From Heterotrichella gracilis (Eukaryota > Sar > Xanthophyceae > Tribonematales > Xanthonemataceae): a DNA stretch of 64,000 nucleotides. Below the pieces are notes generated by a model. That model did no database searches and was not told the origin of the DNA. It was given only the letters and a program-made list of their open reading frames with translations. This document shows, piece by piece, positions 47,201 to 58,955 of the stretch. The number at the start of each line of letters is the position of its first letter. Within the stretch, counting starts at the first letter, position 1. Made by a program: the position numbers and the translations under genes. The stretch lies in NCBI GenBank assembly GCA_032358255.1, contig JAULBX010032035.1, positions 1-64,000 of the forward strand. Direction: 5' to 3'.

Positions 47201-49028
47201 AGATGGATTGAAAGCGGGGATGTGCAGATGATGCGCGCCACATCCCCATAGTGAAAATGTAATGCGCGGGCCACAAAATGCGCCATGTCATGAAACAATG
47301 CTGGGGCTTCTTAACCAACCCTGGGGTGTGCTGTTGGGGCCCCAATTTCAATTTGATGTGCACTGCCTGGTGAGTGCTGCGTACCTGCCAGAACCCTGCT
47401 ACACCGCTTGGGCCCTCCGCCGCCTCCTCCATGCTCCCCCCACTCCCCCCATCCCCCCTGTCCAGCGGCCCCACTGAGGTCATCACCAGGCGGGGGTCAG
47501 CCGCATCTGGGTAGTGTACCAGCAGGCTGCGGCGGCCTAGGGTAACGGGGGGAGATTGCAAGCTTGAGTTTTGAGGGGAACTCATACCAGAGATGGGGCG
47601 CCACCCGGGTCTGTAATGCACCACGTTTTTGTTATAGCCCCCATCACGCCATGAACCAGCCGCAGCCAGCAATGCTTCGTAGATGCCACAGAATGCATGG
47701 AGACCATGCGCTGCAGTTCGAGCAGAACAACACAGAACAGTGTTAATCTGCAATGTCCAAGAAAGGCAATCGACCTCCATGCCCATCGATCCCTCAAGTC
47801 CTTCCCCTCACACTCACCCATGACATCCCTCCCAAACCACAGCGTTCCGCTGCCCGCCTGCCAGTACACCAGCGCCCACGGACCTCGCAGTGCGCTGAAG
47901 ACACCTGGCACCCCGCCAGGTGGCGCACTGGCCAGGGCCGCCAACAGCGCTGCGCCATCGTTGTCATTGGCGCCCAGGGGGAGTCCAGCAAAGATCTCCC
48001 CTGCATTAGAGGAACAGGTGATGCATGGCCGTTCAGTGGCATGGGCATGTTCAAGCTTGGTGTGAGTGGGCAGATGGAGGTGCAGGTGGTGGTGGATTGG
48101 ATAGTGCGGAATGGGCATCGTGCCCCACATGATCCAGCCGGGTGAGCTACACGCATGAGTGGTCAGCATTGCACGTTGTACGTGCTTCAGAACTTTGCGC
48201 GGGCACGCCTGCATGGCAGTGCCCCTATCTTCACACAATGTAAGCGCACGTCTACCTGCATGGCCACATGTTCATGCTGCCTAGCTGTGGGGTGTGCCAT
48301 GGCCGCCATGGAGTCACCTACCGTTGAACATGAGCACATCCCCTTGCTGGTTGCGCATGGGGGTGGTTGCCTCCTCCCCTCCCCTCAGCTGCAGCAGTGA
48401 GGAGGCCATGTGCAGGCGGGCGGAGGGACCAAACGCCACCTGCGGAAGTAGGGTTTTGGCTGGGGTTTTTTAGGCCATCCACTGCTTCGCTTGCGTTCTG
48501 CACTCACGCATCGCAGCACATGCCAATAATGATGACTGGTCTATTGAATGCGCATAATTGCAGGACACTTGGACACTCCTGAGCGCTGCCACGCACTAGG
48601 GTTACCTCCAGCTCCCCAAAGCAGTCTGGCCCTCTGCTCCTGATGCCCTGGTGCAGCGCCTCCTTGGCAAGGAGCACCCGGGGCTGTGCCCCTGCAGGCT
48701 GGTCATGGTCTGGTGTAGTGCAACAGCTGGTGGCACCCTGTGAGGAACAAGTGGCAACCAGGGTTGTTGGCATGGCGGCACTGCCTAGGGCTTTGGGGGT
48801 GGCATACAACCCAAAGAGGGTCGCAATCGAACGACACTCTGGCAAAACGTTTTTAGGGAGCTACATTCGCGCATATAACGGCAGCGTACTAGGTGTAAGC
48901 CACTGTGCACGCCACTGTGCAGGCGCGTGCATGGCAGCACCGTATGCATGCATATGACCCCGCACCTCTCCACCCTCGCCACCTCGCCGTATGCAGACCC
49001 CCTCCACTACCAACACTATACCACACAT
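44261..49028 (-). CDS. Asparagine synthetase domain-containing protein (ASNSD1-like)
   Basis: Nine exons on the minus strand: 49028-48966, 48737-48606, 48439-48322, 48000-47818, 47536-47385, 47152-46589, 46327-46017, 45606-45007, 44615-44261; 825 residues. It begins MCGI, giving the Cys2 nucleophile of a class II glutamine amidotransferase after removal of Met. HQGIRSRGPD, MFNGEIFAG and LWFGRDVMGRRSL follow. The synthetase half has the ATP-pyrophosphatase loop LFSGGVDST, then MDLNIGAALWLAARARG, LLGHGADEQCGGYGRHR and HPFLDEDV. This order and the GRRSL block fit ASNSD1 better than true asparagine synthetase. Animal ASNSD1 is about 640 residues; here two long low-complexity insertions account for the extra, one in exon 6 (Gly/Ser/Ala-rich) and one in exon 8 (Pro/Ala/His-rich, over 100 residues, just before VVLLGHGADEQ). 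The reaction catalysed by ASNSD1 is not settled. Confidence 0.87.
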
Positions 49029-49857
49029 CCAGGAAGTGCTGGTTGTCAGCTGGCAGAGTACAGCTCGATCAGGTGGGTGAGTACCCAAGGTGTTAAAAAG
49101 TAGGTACTACCACAATGAACAACAGAGTTTGGGCAAATTTAGACGTGTGTTGGCGGTGCCTTTAGCAGACTGCGGGAAATGGTGCGTGCTAGCAGGCTTA
49201 CATAGAGACTCCAGTGAACTTCACTGTAATCTATCAGGGTTTTTTAGGGTAAATAACCTAGGGTTTCATTCTCCGCTGTTCGCGAGAGCTGGAAGTACCG
49301 GGCACTGTTTCGCCTAATGCCTTGCTTCTCAACCGTTCTGTATCCAATCATTCTAACACTTTCAAACGTGACGTCCCACGGCGTCACTGGGTCCGACTGG
49401 TGTGCGGTGGTTACAGATTCTGCCGTTACTGTCGGTTGAATTTGCTTGGCAGGAACATCCTGCGAGTGAAAACACGCTTACATCCAGACGTGAAAGGTGC
49501 GGCAACTGCCCACGTTTAGGAGAGAGTTGAGAAGAAACACATATGTATGCGTGAAACAACTATCTCGCTGGCTTTAATGTGCCATGCCACGGAATGTGGG
49601 GATGCTGCCACCTCGTTTACAGCGCTTGTGTTCCACAAAGGGAACGGTCACTTTGTACAAGCAAAATCATTTTGGCCACTCGCCACTTACTACCTTGTTA
49701 TGCCTGTGAGCAGACGGGGTTCACCTGCGCTGGCCTGACTAAAACCCTGAACAGGCTCGGGTTCCCAGCTGTTTTCCTGTATTGCATACACCCTTCCCTG
49801 AAGCATTCATGTGTTATTGTTTCTTAGCCTGCAGGTAATACTTGGTTTTTGGTAGCC
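49029..49857. other. Divergent spacer upstream of ASNSD1-like and 79-residue genes
   Basis: About 830 bases containing the 5' flanks of two divergent genes. A CTGCAG acceptor-like site at 49829-49834 precedes the ATG of the plus-strand gene, so a 5' untranslated exon may lie here. No other feature was seen. Confidence 0.5.
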
Positions 49858-50259
49858 ATGTCCGGTGAGAGGAAGGCCCACAACGGGGACAGCTTCAGCA
49901 GCGATGTCTACCGGTCTGAAGTGAATGGGTACTGCAGCATCGACTACCAGGTCCAAGCCAGGCACCCAAAGTACGTGCACAAGCCACCAGAGGAGCCCGG
50001 GGAAGAATACGTACCAACCGTGAAGTGAGTAACAAAGTCCTTGCACCGAGCCAGCCTCCTTGGCCCGAGGCACCAAACCAGCACCATGTGTGAGCCCTGC
50101 CACTGAACAGGTGGTGTGTATGCAATGGGTCACTAGATGGCTGGGAGACCACTACTCTTGACAGCAGGGTTTTCCTCTTGCTTCAGGCCAAAGCCTCTCA
50201 ACATCGCGCCCCGACCCAAGGGCTGGAAGAAGCCCGCAGCCCCAACCGAGCAACAATGA
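49858..50259 (+). CDS. Small conserved-looking protein, 79 residues, unknown function
   Basis: Two exons, 49858-50024 and 50187-50259, joined through a good GTGAGT donor and a pyrimidine-rich TTCAG acceptor. The protein begins MSGERKAHNGDSFSSDVYR. It is hydrophilic, rich in Tyr, Pro and Lys, and ends in a Pro/Lys-rich tail (PRPKGWKKPAAPTEQQ). There is no signal peptide, membrane segment or known motif. The balanced codon use across both exons and in-phase splicing argue for a real gene. I do not recognise a family. Confidence 0.65.
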
Positions 50260-50809
50260 CAAGGCTGCCCACTACCAGTTGCCCACCCCAGGGGTTGAAG
50301 GCACACCTATACATACACGGCTGCAGCACTGACCTTAATGCCCCACCCAAAAAAACACCCTATACGCGGAGTGTGCGTGACTTGATATCAACAATGACCA
50401 GTGAGGTGATCAGCAGTTGGACAATTACTGCGGCATCCTGTGGCTACTGCGTTATCATACTGCCCCAGCTTATGTACATAGATTGGTGATGTAACTCACT
50501 ACTTGGCAAAAGCTGCAACATGTTGCAATGCTGCAGACAGCTCAGTAACTGCAAAAGTATCCATCAAACGCATTTCCCAATGGGACTCGTCAATCAAGAA
50601 TGTAGCCACGCGCCGTATGCACCCCCACCCATCCCCAACCGATGCACGTGGGTACATTAGTAGTCACTAGTGTGCCCAGGTGCAAGCTTCAACACTACCA
50701 ACAAAACGCCCCTGCATTACTTCACGCACCCACCCATACCAAGCACCTAGCAAACCGATAGTATTCAACCCCTGCCCAACCCCTGCTCGGGTGCATATGG
50801 TAGCTCCCC
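50260..50809. other. Convergent spacer between 79-residue gene and M20 peptidase gene
   Basis: 550 bases of 3' flanking sequence for two convergent genes; nothing else recognised. Confidence 0.6.
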
Positions 50810-53800
50810 TTACATCAGCGCCAGCTGCATCACCCGCGCATAGAAGCGAATCGCAGCCAGGTAGGTCTCAGGCGTGCAGCGCTCGTCAGTCCCGTGCACC
50901 CGCTTCATGTCGTGCCTGCTGGTCACAATCTCCGCGGGTATGAAGCGGTAGGTGTGGCCCCCCGCCAGAGCCTCAAAGTGCTTGGAGTCTGTGCCCCCAG
51001 TCATCAGCACAGGAACCACAGCCATGGGGCCCTGCAAAACGGAGGGGGGGGGGGGGGTTGAGTAAGTGACGTGATAAGGGATAAGGGAGGGTGGTCCAGT
51101 GCCAGTGGTTATTATCGGTGACCACTTGCGCTGGATGTAGTATGGCATACGATGGGGGATTGCAGGGGGGTTCATCTGTAACTACATGCAAGCCAATGGT
51201 AGGAAGCATCCCCCAACGGCAGCCTGCAGGGCCGCACGCTGCACTCGTATCCCTCACAATCCGCTGCCATGCCATGCCACACCATGTCAGTGCACTACAC
51301 CACAAACGTCAACAAGGTCACCGCAGGTAAATGCACACCCAGCTCAATGTCCCCACACCTTGCCCGCCCCCAGCGTCTCCAGTATTGCCCGCTGCAGCAG
51401 GTCCCAATGCGGCCCCTCAGCGGGCGACACCACCGAGGCCCCGGTGACCATTGCATTGGCCACAGGGCGTATGGATGCACGCGCCAGGTCTGGCCCCAGG
51501 GTGGCGCGCAGGTAGTGCTCGGGGAAGTCAAGCTGCTGACCTGCAGGGCCATGTACATATGTTGGTGCCCATTGACAGTCCCCAAGTTTAAAACCAGGAC
51601 TGATGCAAAACTGGGCATCAGACTTGTAAGAAAATTCTAAACCCTAAACCCTAAACACAAGGGTACGCTATTCGATATACCCAGGACAAACATATGCACT
51701 TACATGCACGCAAATCGAAAGGACTGCCCTCCAACTTTGAAACCCAAACAGTGCAAGAATGTGTCCAACTGGCGGGTACAAGTAAATGATAGTTCAACAG
51801 AACCCAGGACAATCCATGCACTGCCAGCATGTAACACTTTTCTACCACCCGCACCCCAACCCCCACCCCTCACCCGGCAGCAGCCTGAAGTTGAACACCG
51901 CCCTGCCCCGCTGCGGCATCACGTTGTCCCCCGGCCCCATGGCGTCCAGCCCTGTGCACACCACTGTGTTGCGCACTAGGGCGGCAATCTCGGGAGAGCC
52001 GCTGGCAGCCAGGGCGCGGGCAACAAGGGGGGCCACAAACCTGAAAGGGGGAGAAGAGGGCGGTAGGGAGGGGAGGGAAGGGGCGGTCATGTGCACATGT
52101 GGGTTGTTGCGCCAGGGAGCCAGGTATAACCCTAAACCTTGAGATCATACAATCGAGTTGCAAGCTATTTCAGGGCATACGTTCTAGACTACAAAAACAA
52201 AATTCCAAAACGTTCCCTACCGCATCTGTTAGGGTTTCCAACAGACCCAAACCCTAAACCCAGCCCCTAAACTCCTAGACCCTCAACCCTTGACCAGCCA
52301 CCCCACCTGTTCCCCGCATGTGCCGCCACTACCCTGTACAGCGGGTTGCCCAGCAGGGGGACCAGCGCCTTCAGCATGGCGGGCAAGGGGGGAGTGAGAG
52401 ACACAAAGGGAGGGGAGGTGTCGATGCGTGAGACCAGGCGAGACAGGATGGCTGCCGCGGAGGAGCCGTCCAAGGGGGGCATGCTGGAGTGGCCCCCAGG
52501 GGAGGTCACCTCCACCTCCATGCTCTTGTAGCCCTGCGCATAGGTTGGGGCTGTGTCAATCCCCGGGTGCCACAATCACTTGCCATGACAAGTGCGCGTA
52601 AGTGTGTAGATGGGCGCTTACATGCAGTCCAGCAATTTAGAGCACCACACATAAAGTGCCGACAACTTTAAGCTAGCAAGCACATCAACTATGTAACTCA
52701 ATGGCTATGCATGATTAGGACGTGCGGACATGGCCTGTTTGTCCGTGCATTCACCATCCCCATGTCCCCCACCCACTCCCGCACCTTCTCCGCCACCCCC
52801 ACCACCGCCACGCGTGTGTCCGATATGCCCTGCAGCCCCTCAGGGTACAATATCCCCCCCTCGTCAAACACAAACTCAAACTGCACCCCTTGGTCCGCAA
52901 GCAGCTTGGCCATGGCAGCGGCACCGTACTGCCCCCCCACCTGCACATGGGCATCGAAGACAGGTGTCAGCATCGTGCCGGCCGCTGGAATAGCACGTGA
53001 GCAGTCCCCCGCGCACATGCTGCGCCCTCCAGCAGCACATGCAGGGTATGGTAGGGTATGGCAGGGTATGGTTTGATGTGCATGTGCACCGTGAGTGGGT
53101 CCCCAAATGGACTATGCGCCAAAGCTCTTATTGTTGTAGGAGCAGCTGGGGGCCTCAGGACTTGATGTGCAGAGCCTGATAGCGATCCGTGGATACCACA
53201 ACCACTTTGCCTGATCATTCGCCACATTCCAGTCCGTGCACCCTCTGTCACATGTCAAGTCATGCATCATCCACTCCACAGCATGCTCCTTGCCCCCCAC
53301 ACCTTGGTGGTGGTTTAGGACCACGTGAAAGGACCAGGTGTGTACCACACACTCATCCCCGTCCCCACCATTCGTATCCGCCACCCACCCACCCACCCAC
53401 CCACCTCCTCATCATGCCCGAACGCAAAGTACGATGTGCAACGCGGCTTTGACCCGGCCTTGATTGCCTCACTGGCTGCCTCAAGCATGGACACCACACT
53501 GAACTTGACGTCGATGGAGCCCCGACCCCAGATGTACCTGCACATGCATAGAGTTGCCATGAGGTTTAGGGTGTAGGATAGGCTTTAGGGTTGTGCACTT
53601 GAGGGCCCCCCCCTGAACTTGGCATCGATGGACCCCAGGCCCAGATGTAACTGCACAGACAGGGTGCATGGAGTAGGCATTGGGTTTAGGGTTCCAAATT
53701 TTAGGGTTTGTGCATGTAGACATGGGGTGTAAGGATGAGGGTTGTGCATGTTGACTGGGCAATTGACGGGGCCCAATGCCCAGGACTGCACCCTCAACTA

Positions 53801-54734
53801 GGGTTGAGAAAAGTGTATCAGCCTTGGTGTGCAGTGAGGCATGCACAGGTGCGCCATGCACGTGGGTGCCCATGGCCATGGCTGCCTGCAATCCAGCGTA
53901 TGGTTGAATGCCGACAGCCCCCGGGTGCTACACGCGCAGTGGAGTGGTACATGCAACACACTGCTCGCGCATCCATCCAGTCATCCACCCCTCCCGCTTC
54001 ACCCATCCGACTGGTGCGACAGTGCAACAACGACACAACTTTTCTGTGTGTGCCTGATTCACGTACCCGTCTGCTATGGCCCCACTGAATGGGTCGTGGG
54101 TCCAGTTTGACGCGGGTGTGACGGGTGCCCCCACCACGTCTATGTGGCTGATGAACAGGAGGGGCTTGAGGGAGGGATCGGTGCCCACCCACTTGTACAG
54201 CAGGCTCAGCTCGGACACCTGGTGAGGGGAGGAGGAGGTGACGCGTGTGTGACTGGTTGAGGTTTAGGGTTTAGGGTTGGCAGAAAGGTAGGGTTGGCTT
54301 TTGAAAGGACCTGGTGTGATTTGAAGGTACACAGGGAATGCTCAGAGCGCGGCAGGGCGTCCACCACACTCGAGCGCCCATTATGTGCACGGTCAAGTAG
54401 TGAGGGTTGATAGGGTATTGTGAAGGGTTTTGTCGCCCACCTTGGTCAGCTTCATGGTGGCATGCACCTCCGGGTACGCCTCCTCCAGCCATGCGTGCAG
54501 CTTCAGGAACTCGTCCCGCTTGAGCACGTGGTTTTCTGCATCCTTGCCGCTCACTGTGTCAAACTGCAGGATCCGAGAGAAGCGCTGGATGGCGCCTTGG
54601 GGGTCTGACAGAGTGATGGACACAGGGGGGAAGCTGTGCAGCGAGCCCTGTGGGTATTGCTGTATGGTGTACAGGACGGCGGCCACGGCGGCTGCGATGG
54701 ATGTGAGGGTGAGGAGGAGGCCTGGGCCTGCCAT
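50810..54734 (-). CDS. M20-family metallopeptidase, membrane-anchored (carboxypeptidase S / PM20D1-like)
   Basis: Eight exons on the minus strand: 54734-54441, 54218-54067, 53537-53405, 52940-52785, 52533-52307, 52040-51874, 51540-51359, 51031-50810; 510 residues. Residues 4-22 (GLLLTLTSIAAAVAAVLY) form a single N-terminal membrane anchor or signal. The two-zinc M20 site is recognisable: FISHIDVV (His, then Asp), WGRGSIDVK (bridging Asp), GHDEEVGG (catalytic and ligand Glu), FDEGG and the late RVHGTDE histidine. A dimerisation-domain block VTSPGGHSSMPP is also present. Relatives are yeast vacuolar carboxypeptidase S and animal PM20D1, which hydrolyse or form N-acyl amino acids; the substrate here is not known. 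Length and motif order match the family. Several introns contain telomere-type CCCTAAA units, and intron 2 holds a duplicate of the start of exon 3. Confidence 0.87.
51637..51656 (-). repeat. Interstitial telomere-type repeat (CCCTAAA) in M20 intron
   Basis: Two full CCCTAAA units and a partial unit lie in the intron between exons 6 and 7 of the M20 gene. Confidence 0.88.
52248..52260 (-). repeat. Short telomere-type motif in M20 intron
   Basis: AAACCCTAAACCC, just under two units, in the intron between exons 5 and 6. Confidence 0.7.
53499..53660 (-). repeat. Tandem duplication including the start of M20 exon 3
   Basis: Bases 53499-53550 (the first codons of exon 3 on the minus strand, with the acceptor and upstream intron) are repeated at 53613-53660, an offset of about 114 bases. 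The copy still translates to GLGSIDAKF against GRGSIDVKF in the exon. Both units are followed by a TTTAGGG motif. A more degenerate third unit may extend to about 53760. Confidence 0.75.
54261..54278 (+). repeat. Interstitial telomere-type repeat (TTTAGGG) in M20 intron
   Basis: Two TTTAGGG units in the first intron of the M20 gene. Confidence 0.85.
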
Positions 54735-55754
54735 GGTGGCAGGGAGTCTCCCAGATGTAGGTGTTGGTGGTCTTGACAGTGGCTGTGCTTTGTGGTTGAC
54801 TGCGTGATGGGCCTATTGGTTTTGAGCCTGTAGAGGTAGGGCTGTCACCAACACCAACACGGACAAATTTGCTCCTGCGAGCGTGGTGCGCCAGTTGGGC
54901 CTTGGTAGTAGTCGGCATGCAGCTGCAGATCTGTCAAGCAGGTTTTATACTGATACAGCTGCAGATAACCGGGTTTACATCCGAACTGATGATAAGCTGG
55001 AAGGTGTTTAGAGCCGCTATCAGGCGTCAGACTGGCAGGCTTGGTTCGCAAGAGGTTGGGTTCAGCACAATATGCACAATATGCATGCATGCATATGCGT
55101 GTGGTCACCTGATGCTGTCAGGAATGGCGCTATTCGACGCAGCTGTATTGTGCTGTGCACCCAGCCCTTCAATCCGCAAGCCAAGCGCTGGACCAGACGC
55201 TGTAGGCTTTCACCAAAGACACCGTTCGAGCGCGGTCGTGTAGTTTATGTGCACGTAGTGCAAGTGCGCTCGTCACAGACCTTTGAGTGGGCTCTGAGAC
55301 CAGCTGGTGCGCAATACAGACCTTTTGCAGTGAACACAGCAACGTTGCAAAGCCAGCTCGTGGGTTGGGGACCTAGTTGCAGCTATGGGCAGGTGTGCAC
55401 CCTGCAGTAGACTTGAACCAGTGGGCTGTAGTCCTTTGCACCCTCCCGTACTGGTATGTGTACACCCGAAATTGGGTGTAGAAAGGAAGTGTGCATCCAG
55501 TTGCTGCAGATACACGCCTGCAACCTCACAGCTGGTGTAGACATCTACCCGGTTTCAACACAGTTAATTAGTGGGTGTGCAAGCTCACAATTGCAAGATC
55601 CCATTCTCGTTCTCAATCAAGGGTGTGTTGGTGGCGACCCACGCCGCGCAAGCTTGAAACTAGTAGCTACTGCAAATAGGGCCAGCTGATCCCTGCATCT
55701 GGTCTTCAGCAACCCTAAGGAAAGCGGTGAGAAGTCTCTGGCTCGGGAACGGGC
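54735..55754. other. Divergent spacer between M20 peptidase and BRO1-like genes
   Basis: About 1 kb with 5' flanks of both genes. A GCATGCATGC palindrome run lies at 55081-55094. No exon or RNA gene was recognised. Confidence 0.55.
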
Positions 55755-58700
55755 ATGGAGCAGCCACCTGGGTCCTACATGTACATCCTGCTGCCGTACA
55801 ACCGATTATGGGAAAAGCTGAACACAAAACACATCGACTTCGACAAGGTCCTGACGGCGGTCCACGCCAACCGGCTGGAGCGGTTACGGGACCTCAGCGT
55901 CCGAAGGGCCAACTGCTGCGAGGCTGATAAGCGCAAGGAGAACGGCGCCGAGTCCAGCTTGCAATGGTGCGTCACATGGGTTTGGGAATGCACATGCCGT
56001 GAGGTCTCAAGCCTGCGAAAGGGGCCCGGTGCTTGCGTGAACGTTGCGGAATGCATACACAACTCAGTCACGCATAACTAACTGCTGTGAGGGCGTTGTG
56101 GGTGTCGTTCAAGCGCATCAGAGAGCACCGATGGCAGTCTCTGGGCAGAAGCTCAGCTGCCATATGCATGCATATGCACACGTTCTGAAACAGCTGGCAA
56201 TTGAACCGCTTTATAGCGCCCATTAACCTTTTATCATTAGTAAATATCACTCAAGTGGCCTGTGCACACAAAGGTTTCAGTCAAGCTGGCTGCAGAATCC
56301 ATGCGCAAAACCCTCTAGGGTTGCTGCCTAGGTGGCACATCGACTTCACCCGCCTGCACGCCTCACCCTGTTTCCTCCCCCTGCTCCAGGTCTGAGATGT
56401 ACCTGGCCCTGTTGCGTAATATGGCGGAGGAGGTAGGCACACAGGCACTGCCATTCCTACCCCACCACACCTAGCCACAGTAGTGCAATATGCATAGTGG
56501 CATTCATTTTGCAGCTAGCCAGTAACAATCCACTCCCTGTCACTGACACTGGATGACAGCGCCTCAACAGGCACCGCACCCCACATGCGTATTGCACTGC
56601 ATCACCAAAGCTATGGTTTCCTTGTCATACCAAGCTCCTCCACATTCTGGGTCTTGACCCGTAACAGCTTGGCTTTTAGTTACTTATTAACATGACAAAC
56701 CTAGCTAGAATGCCCTCTGCAGTTGGGTAGCACAATAGGCAGGCACAATACTCCTGGCTGTGCGTTACTCTGTTGTGTGTGTGCGCAGGTTGAGAGCAGT
56801 GAGACCTCCCGGTTGAGTTTTGAGTGGACCAGTCCCCTTGGCGATGTGGCTGCGCTCAGGACCTACCGGCTGCATAAGCTGGAGGAGGAGCAGGTCATGG
56901 TGAGGAGCGGATAACAAGTAACCAACCTTTTCTTTTATTGTTATTTTTTTCAGTTTGGTCTTCAAAAACTACGCCGACACAACTGCTGGTGTGTCCCTGT
57001 GGATCCATGGTGCTGCACATACCTTGCCACTTAGCAATTCCCTATACAAGCAGTACCTTTGCATGTGCTTGGTGCCAGGCGTTGAGCCCCCTGCCTCATC
57101 TTGCACCTGTGTTCACTCCATGTGGTGATAAAAGTAGTAGCCAGAATTGCAATCATGCATGCCATATGGACAGGCAAGTAATCAGGTGGGATCAGTAGCC
57201 AGATGCGACCATGCACTGCCAGCATGTGTGGACTGGTTGGCCATGCGCCCGTCTCAAGTATTCCCTGCACTCCAATCGCAACCCCATCCCCAAACGTTTC
57301 CCTATACCCCAATCACAATCTCCTCAATGTGGCCTCAGTGAGGTGCCGTCTGCCCACCTGCCGCCCCTCCCCCCAACTCCCACAGGCACTATACGCGCAC
57401 GCAGCGGCCCTGTACCAGCATGCTCAGCAGCTGGCCACCCCCCAGTCCCCGGTGGGCGACGCCACCCCCCCGCCGCTGGATGTGGAGCGGCTGGCGGTGG
57501 CGGTGACCCAGCTGCGGCGCTGTGCTGGGGTGATGTCTGCGGCGCACAACAAGCTGCAGCAAATGGACCTGCCGCAGCACAGGTGGGGGATGGCTCTGGC
57601 TGCGTTGGTCAGTGCAGGGAGTAGGGTATCAAGAATGCCCACATCAGCCATGCACATGAGCGCGCATTGACATGTTGGATGGTACCCAGTGGGTACATCT
57701 GACCAGCCCCCCTCCTGCTTTCATTTGCCCCACCCCTCCATCCAGGCCCGCTGAGCTGTACGAGGAGGTTGCCCAGGGGTTGCACAAGTGCTGCCTGGCG
57801 GGTGTGCAGATGGTGATGGCGCACAGGGCGGGCGCAAGGGGGGCGGGCACTGGGCTGGCCTCCGAGCTGTACATGGGGGCATCAGGTGGGGGAGGGGTTG
57901 ATGGGGCAGGCTGGTGACGTGGGGGAGGAGCAATCCATTCCCTAGGTTAAACATCTCCCTACACCCCTTTCCTTGTTTCATTGTCCCCACCACCACTGCT
58001 GCACTGGCACCGGCATCCTCTGGCAAACACTTTTGAAAATACGACCATGCGCATATTGCTGCATTTTGCAAAGGTTTTTTGCATTGGTCTATCACACAAT
58101 CCACAACTCACCGCAGTACGCCGTTTTAGAATGCAAATGGCGCGTAATGCTGCATACCTACGCATTACGCATTCCTTGTTCCGGTTCTTGAGTTCCCCAC
58201 AAGCCAGCAATCCCTCCGCTGACCTGTACGACAAGGCAGCAGGTGAACCCTAAACATCAAACCTAAACCCTCATCGCACCCCCGCAGGCCTGTACGATGA
58301 GGCCGCAGCTTGGCTCAAGCTGTGCCCCGGCGGCCTCTGTGTGGTTGACCCCTGGCGACGGTGGGTGGCCATCGGGTCTGCCATTGCTGAGGCGCGGTGC
58401 TACTGGGGGCTGGCGGGGGGGGAGGCGGCCAGGGACAACATGGGGGTGGCCGCGCCAACCATGGAGGTGGGTAGCGGGGTGGAGGGGGGGGTGGCGGCAG
58501 GGGTGCCTTGGCAGTGCACTAGGCTTCTGCCAGTGAGAGCCTGCCTGTGCCAAGGCCAGGTGGGGTACAGTAACCACACGGAGTGACCTGACTTGCCCAC
58601 CCCCCTTCCTGCCCTGCCTCACCCTCTCCCTCCCACCCTCCCGTTGTCTTTCCCCATCCCTCCCTCCCTGCCTGCCTGCCTGCCCCACCCGCACTGACCC

Positions 58701-58955
58701 ATGGCGTGTGTGTGTGTGAAGCGCTGCGTGTCGCTGCTTGAGCGCTGCGTGGCTGTGGCTGAGGGCGACCCCGCCTGGGCACCCCAGCTGCAGGACGAGC
58801 TGCGCAGCGCCAGGGGGGTGTATGCAAAGTACGAGGGGGAGAGGACGGTGGTATACTTCCAGCCCACAAGGGGGGTGGTGCCGCGACCCGAGGGGAGGGT
58901 GCTGCCGGGGCCGCCGCCCTTTGAGTGGCCAACCAGCATGGACCATTTCCTATAG
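55755..58955 (+). CDS. BRO1-domain-like protein (BROX type), tentative
   Basis: Seven exons: 55755-55966, 56390-56432, 56789-56899, 57386-57582, 57746-57885, 58288-58466, 58722-58955; 371 residues. The start is MEQPPGSYMYILLPYNRLW. The middle reads RLSFEWTSPLGDVAALRTYRL, followed by helices ALYAHAAALYQHAQQLA and ELYEEVAQGLHKCCLAG, then LYDEAAAWLKLCPGG and AEARCYWGLAGG. The F-W-T block followed by repeated Ala-rich paired helices is like the BRO1 boomerang domain of ALIX/BROX proteins, which bind ESCRT-III and act in endosomal sorting. The C-terminus (PPFEWPTSMDHFL) is not a CAAX box as found in animal BROX. The assignment rests on pattern only. Exon 2 is just 43 bases. The last acceptor (GTGTGTGAAG) has a poor pyrimidine tract, so that boundary is the least sure. 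Confidence 0.62.
58222..58242 (+). repeat. Exon-like duplicate in BRO1-like intron 5
   Basis: These 21 bases resemble the first 21 bases of the next exon (58288-58308) and also the start of the preceding exon near 57750. The copy ends in a GCAGGTGA donor-like site. It may be a relic exon or an alternative mini-exon. Confidence 0.6.

Noticed and set aside
55195-55255. GTTCGAGC block resembling a tRNA T-loop
   Set aside because: No matching D-arm or acceptor stem upstream.
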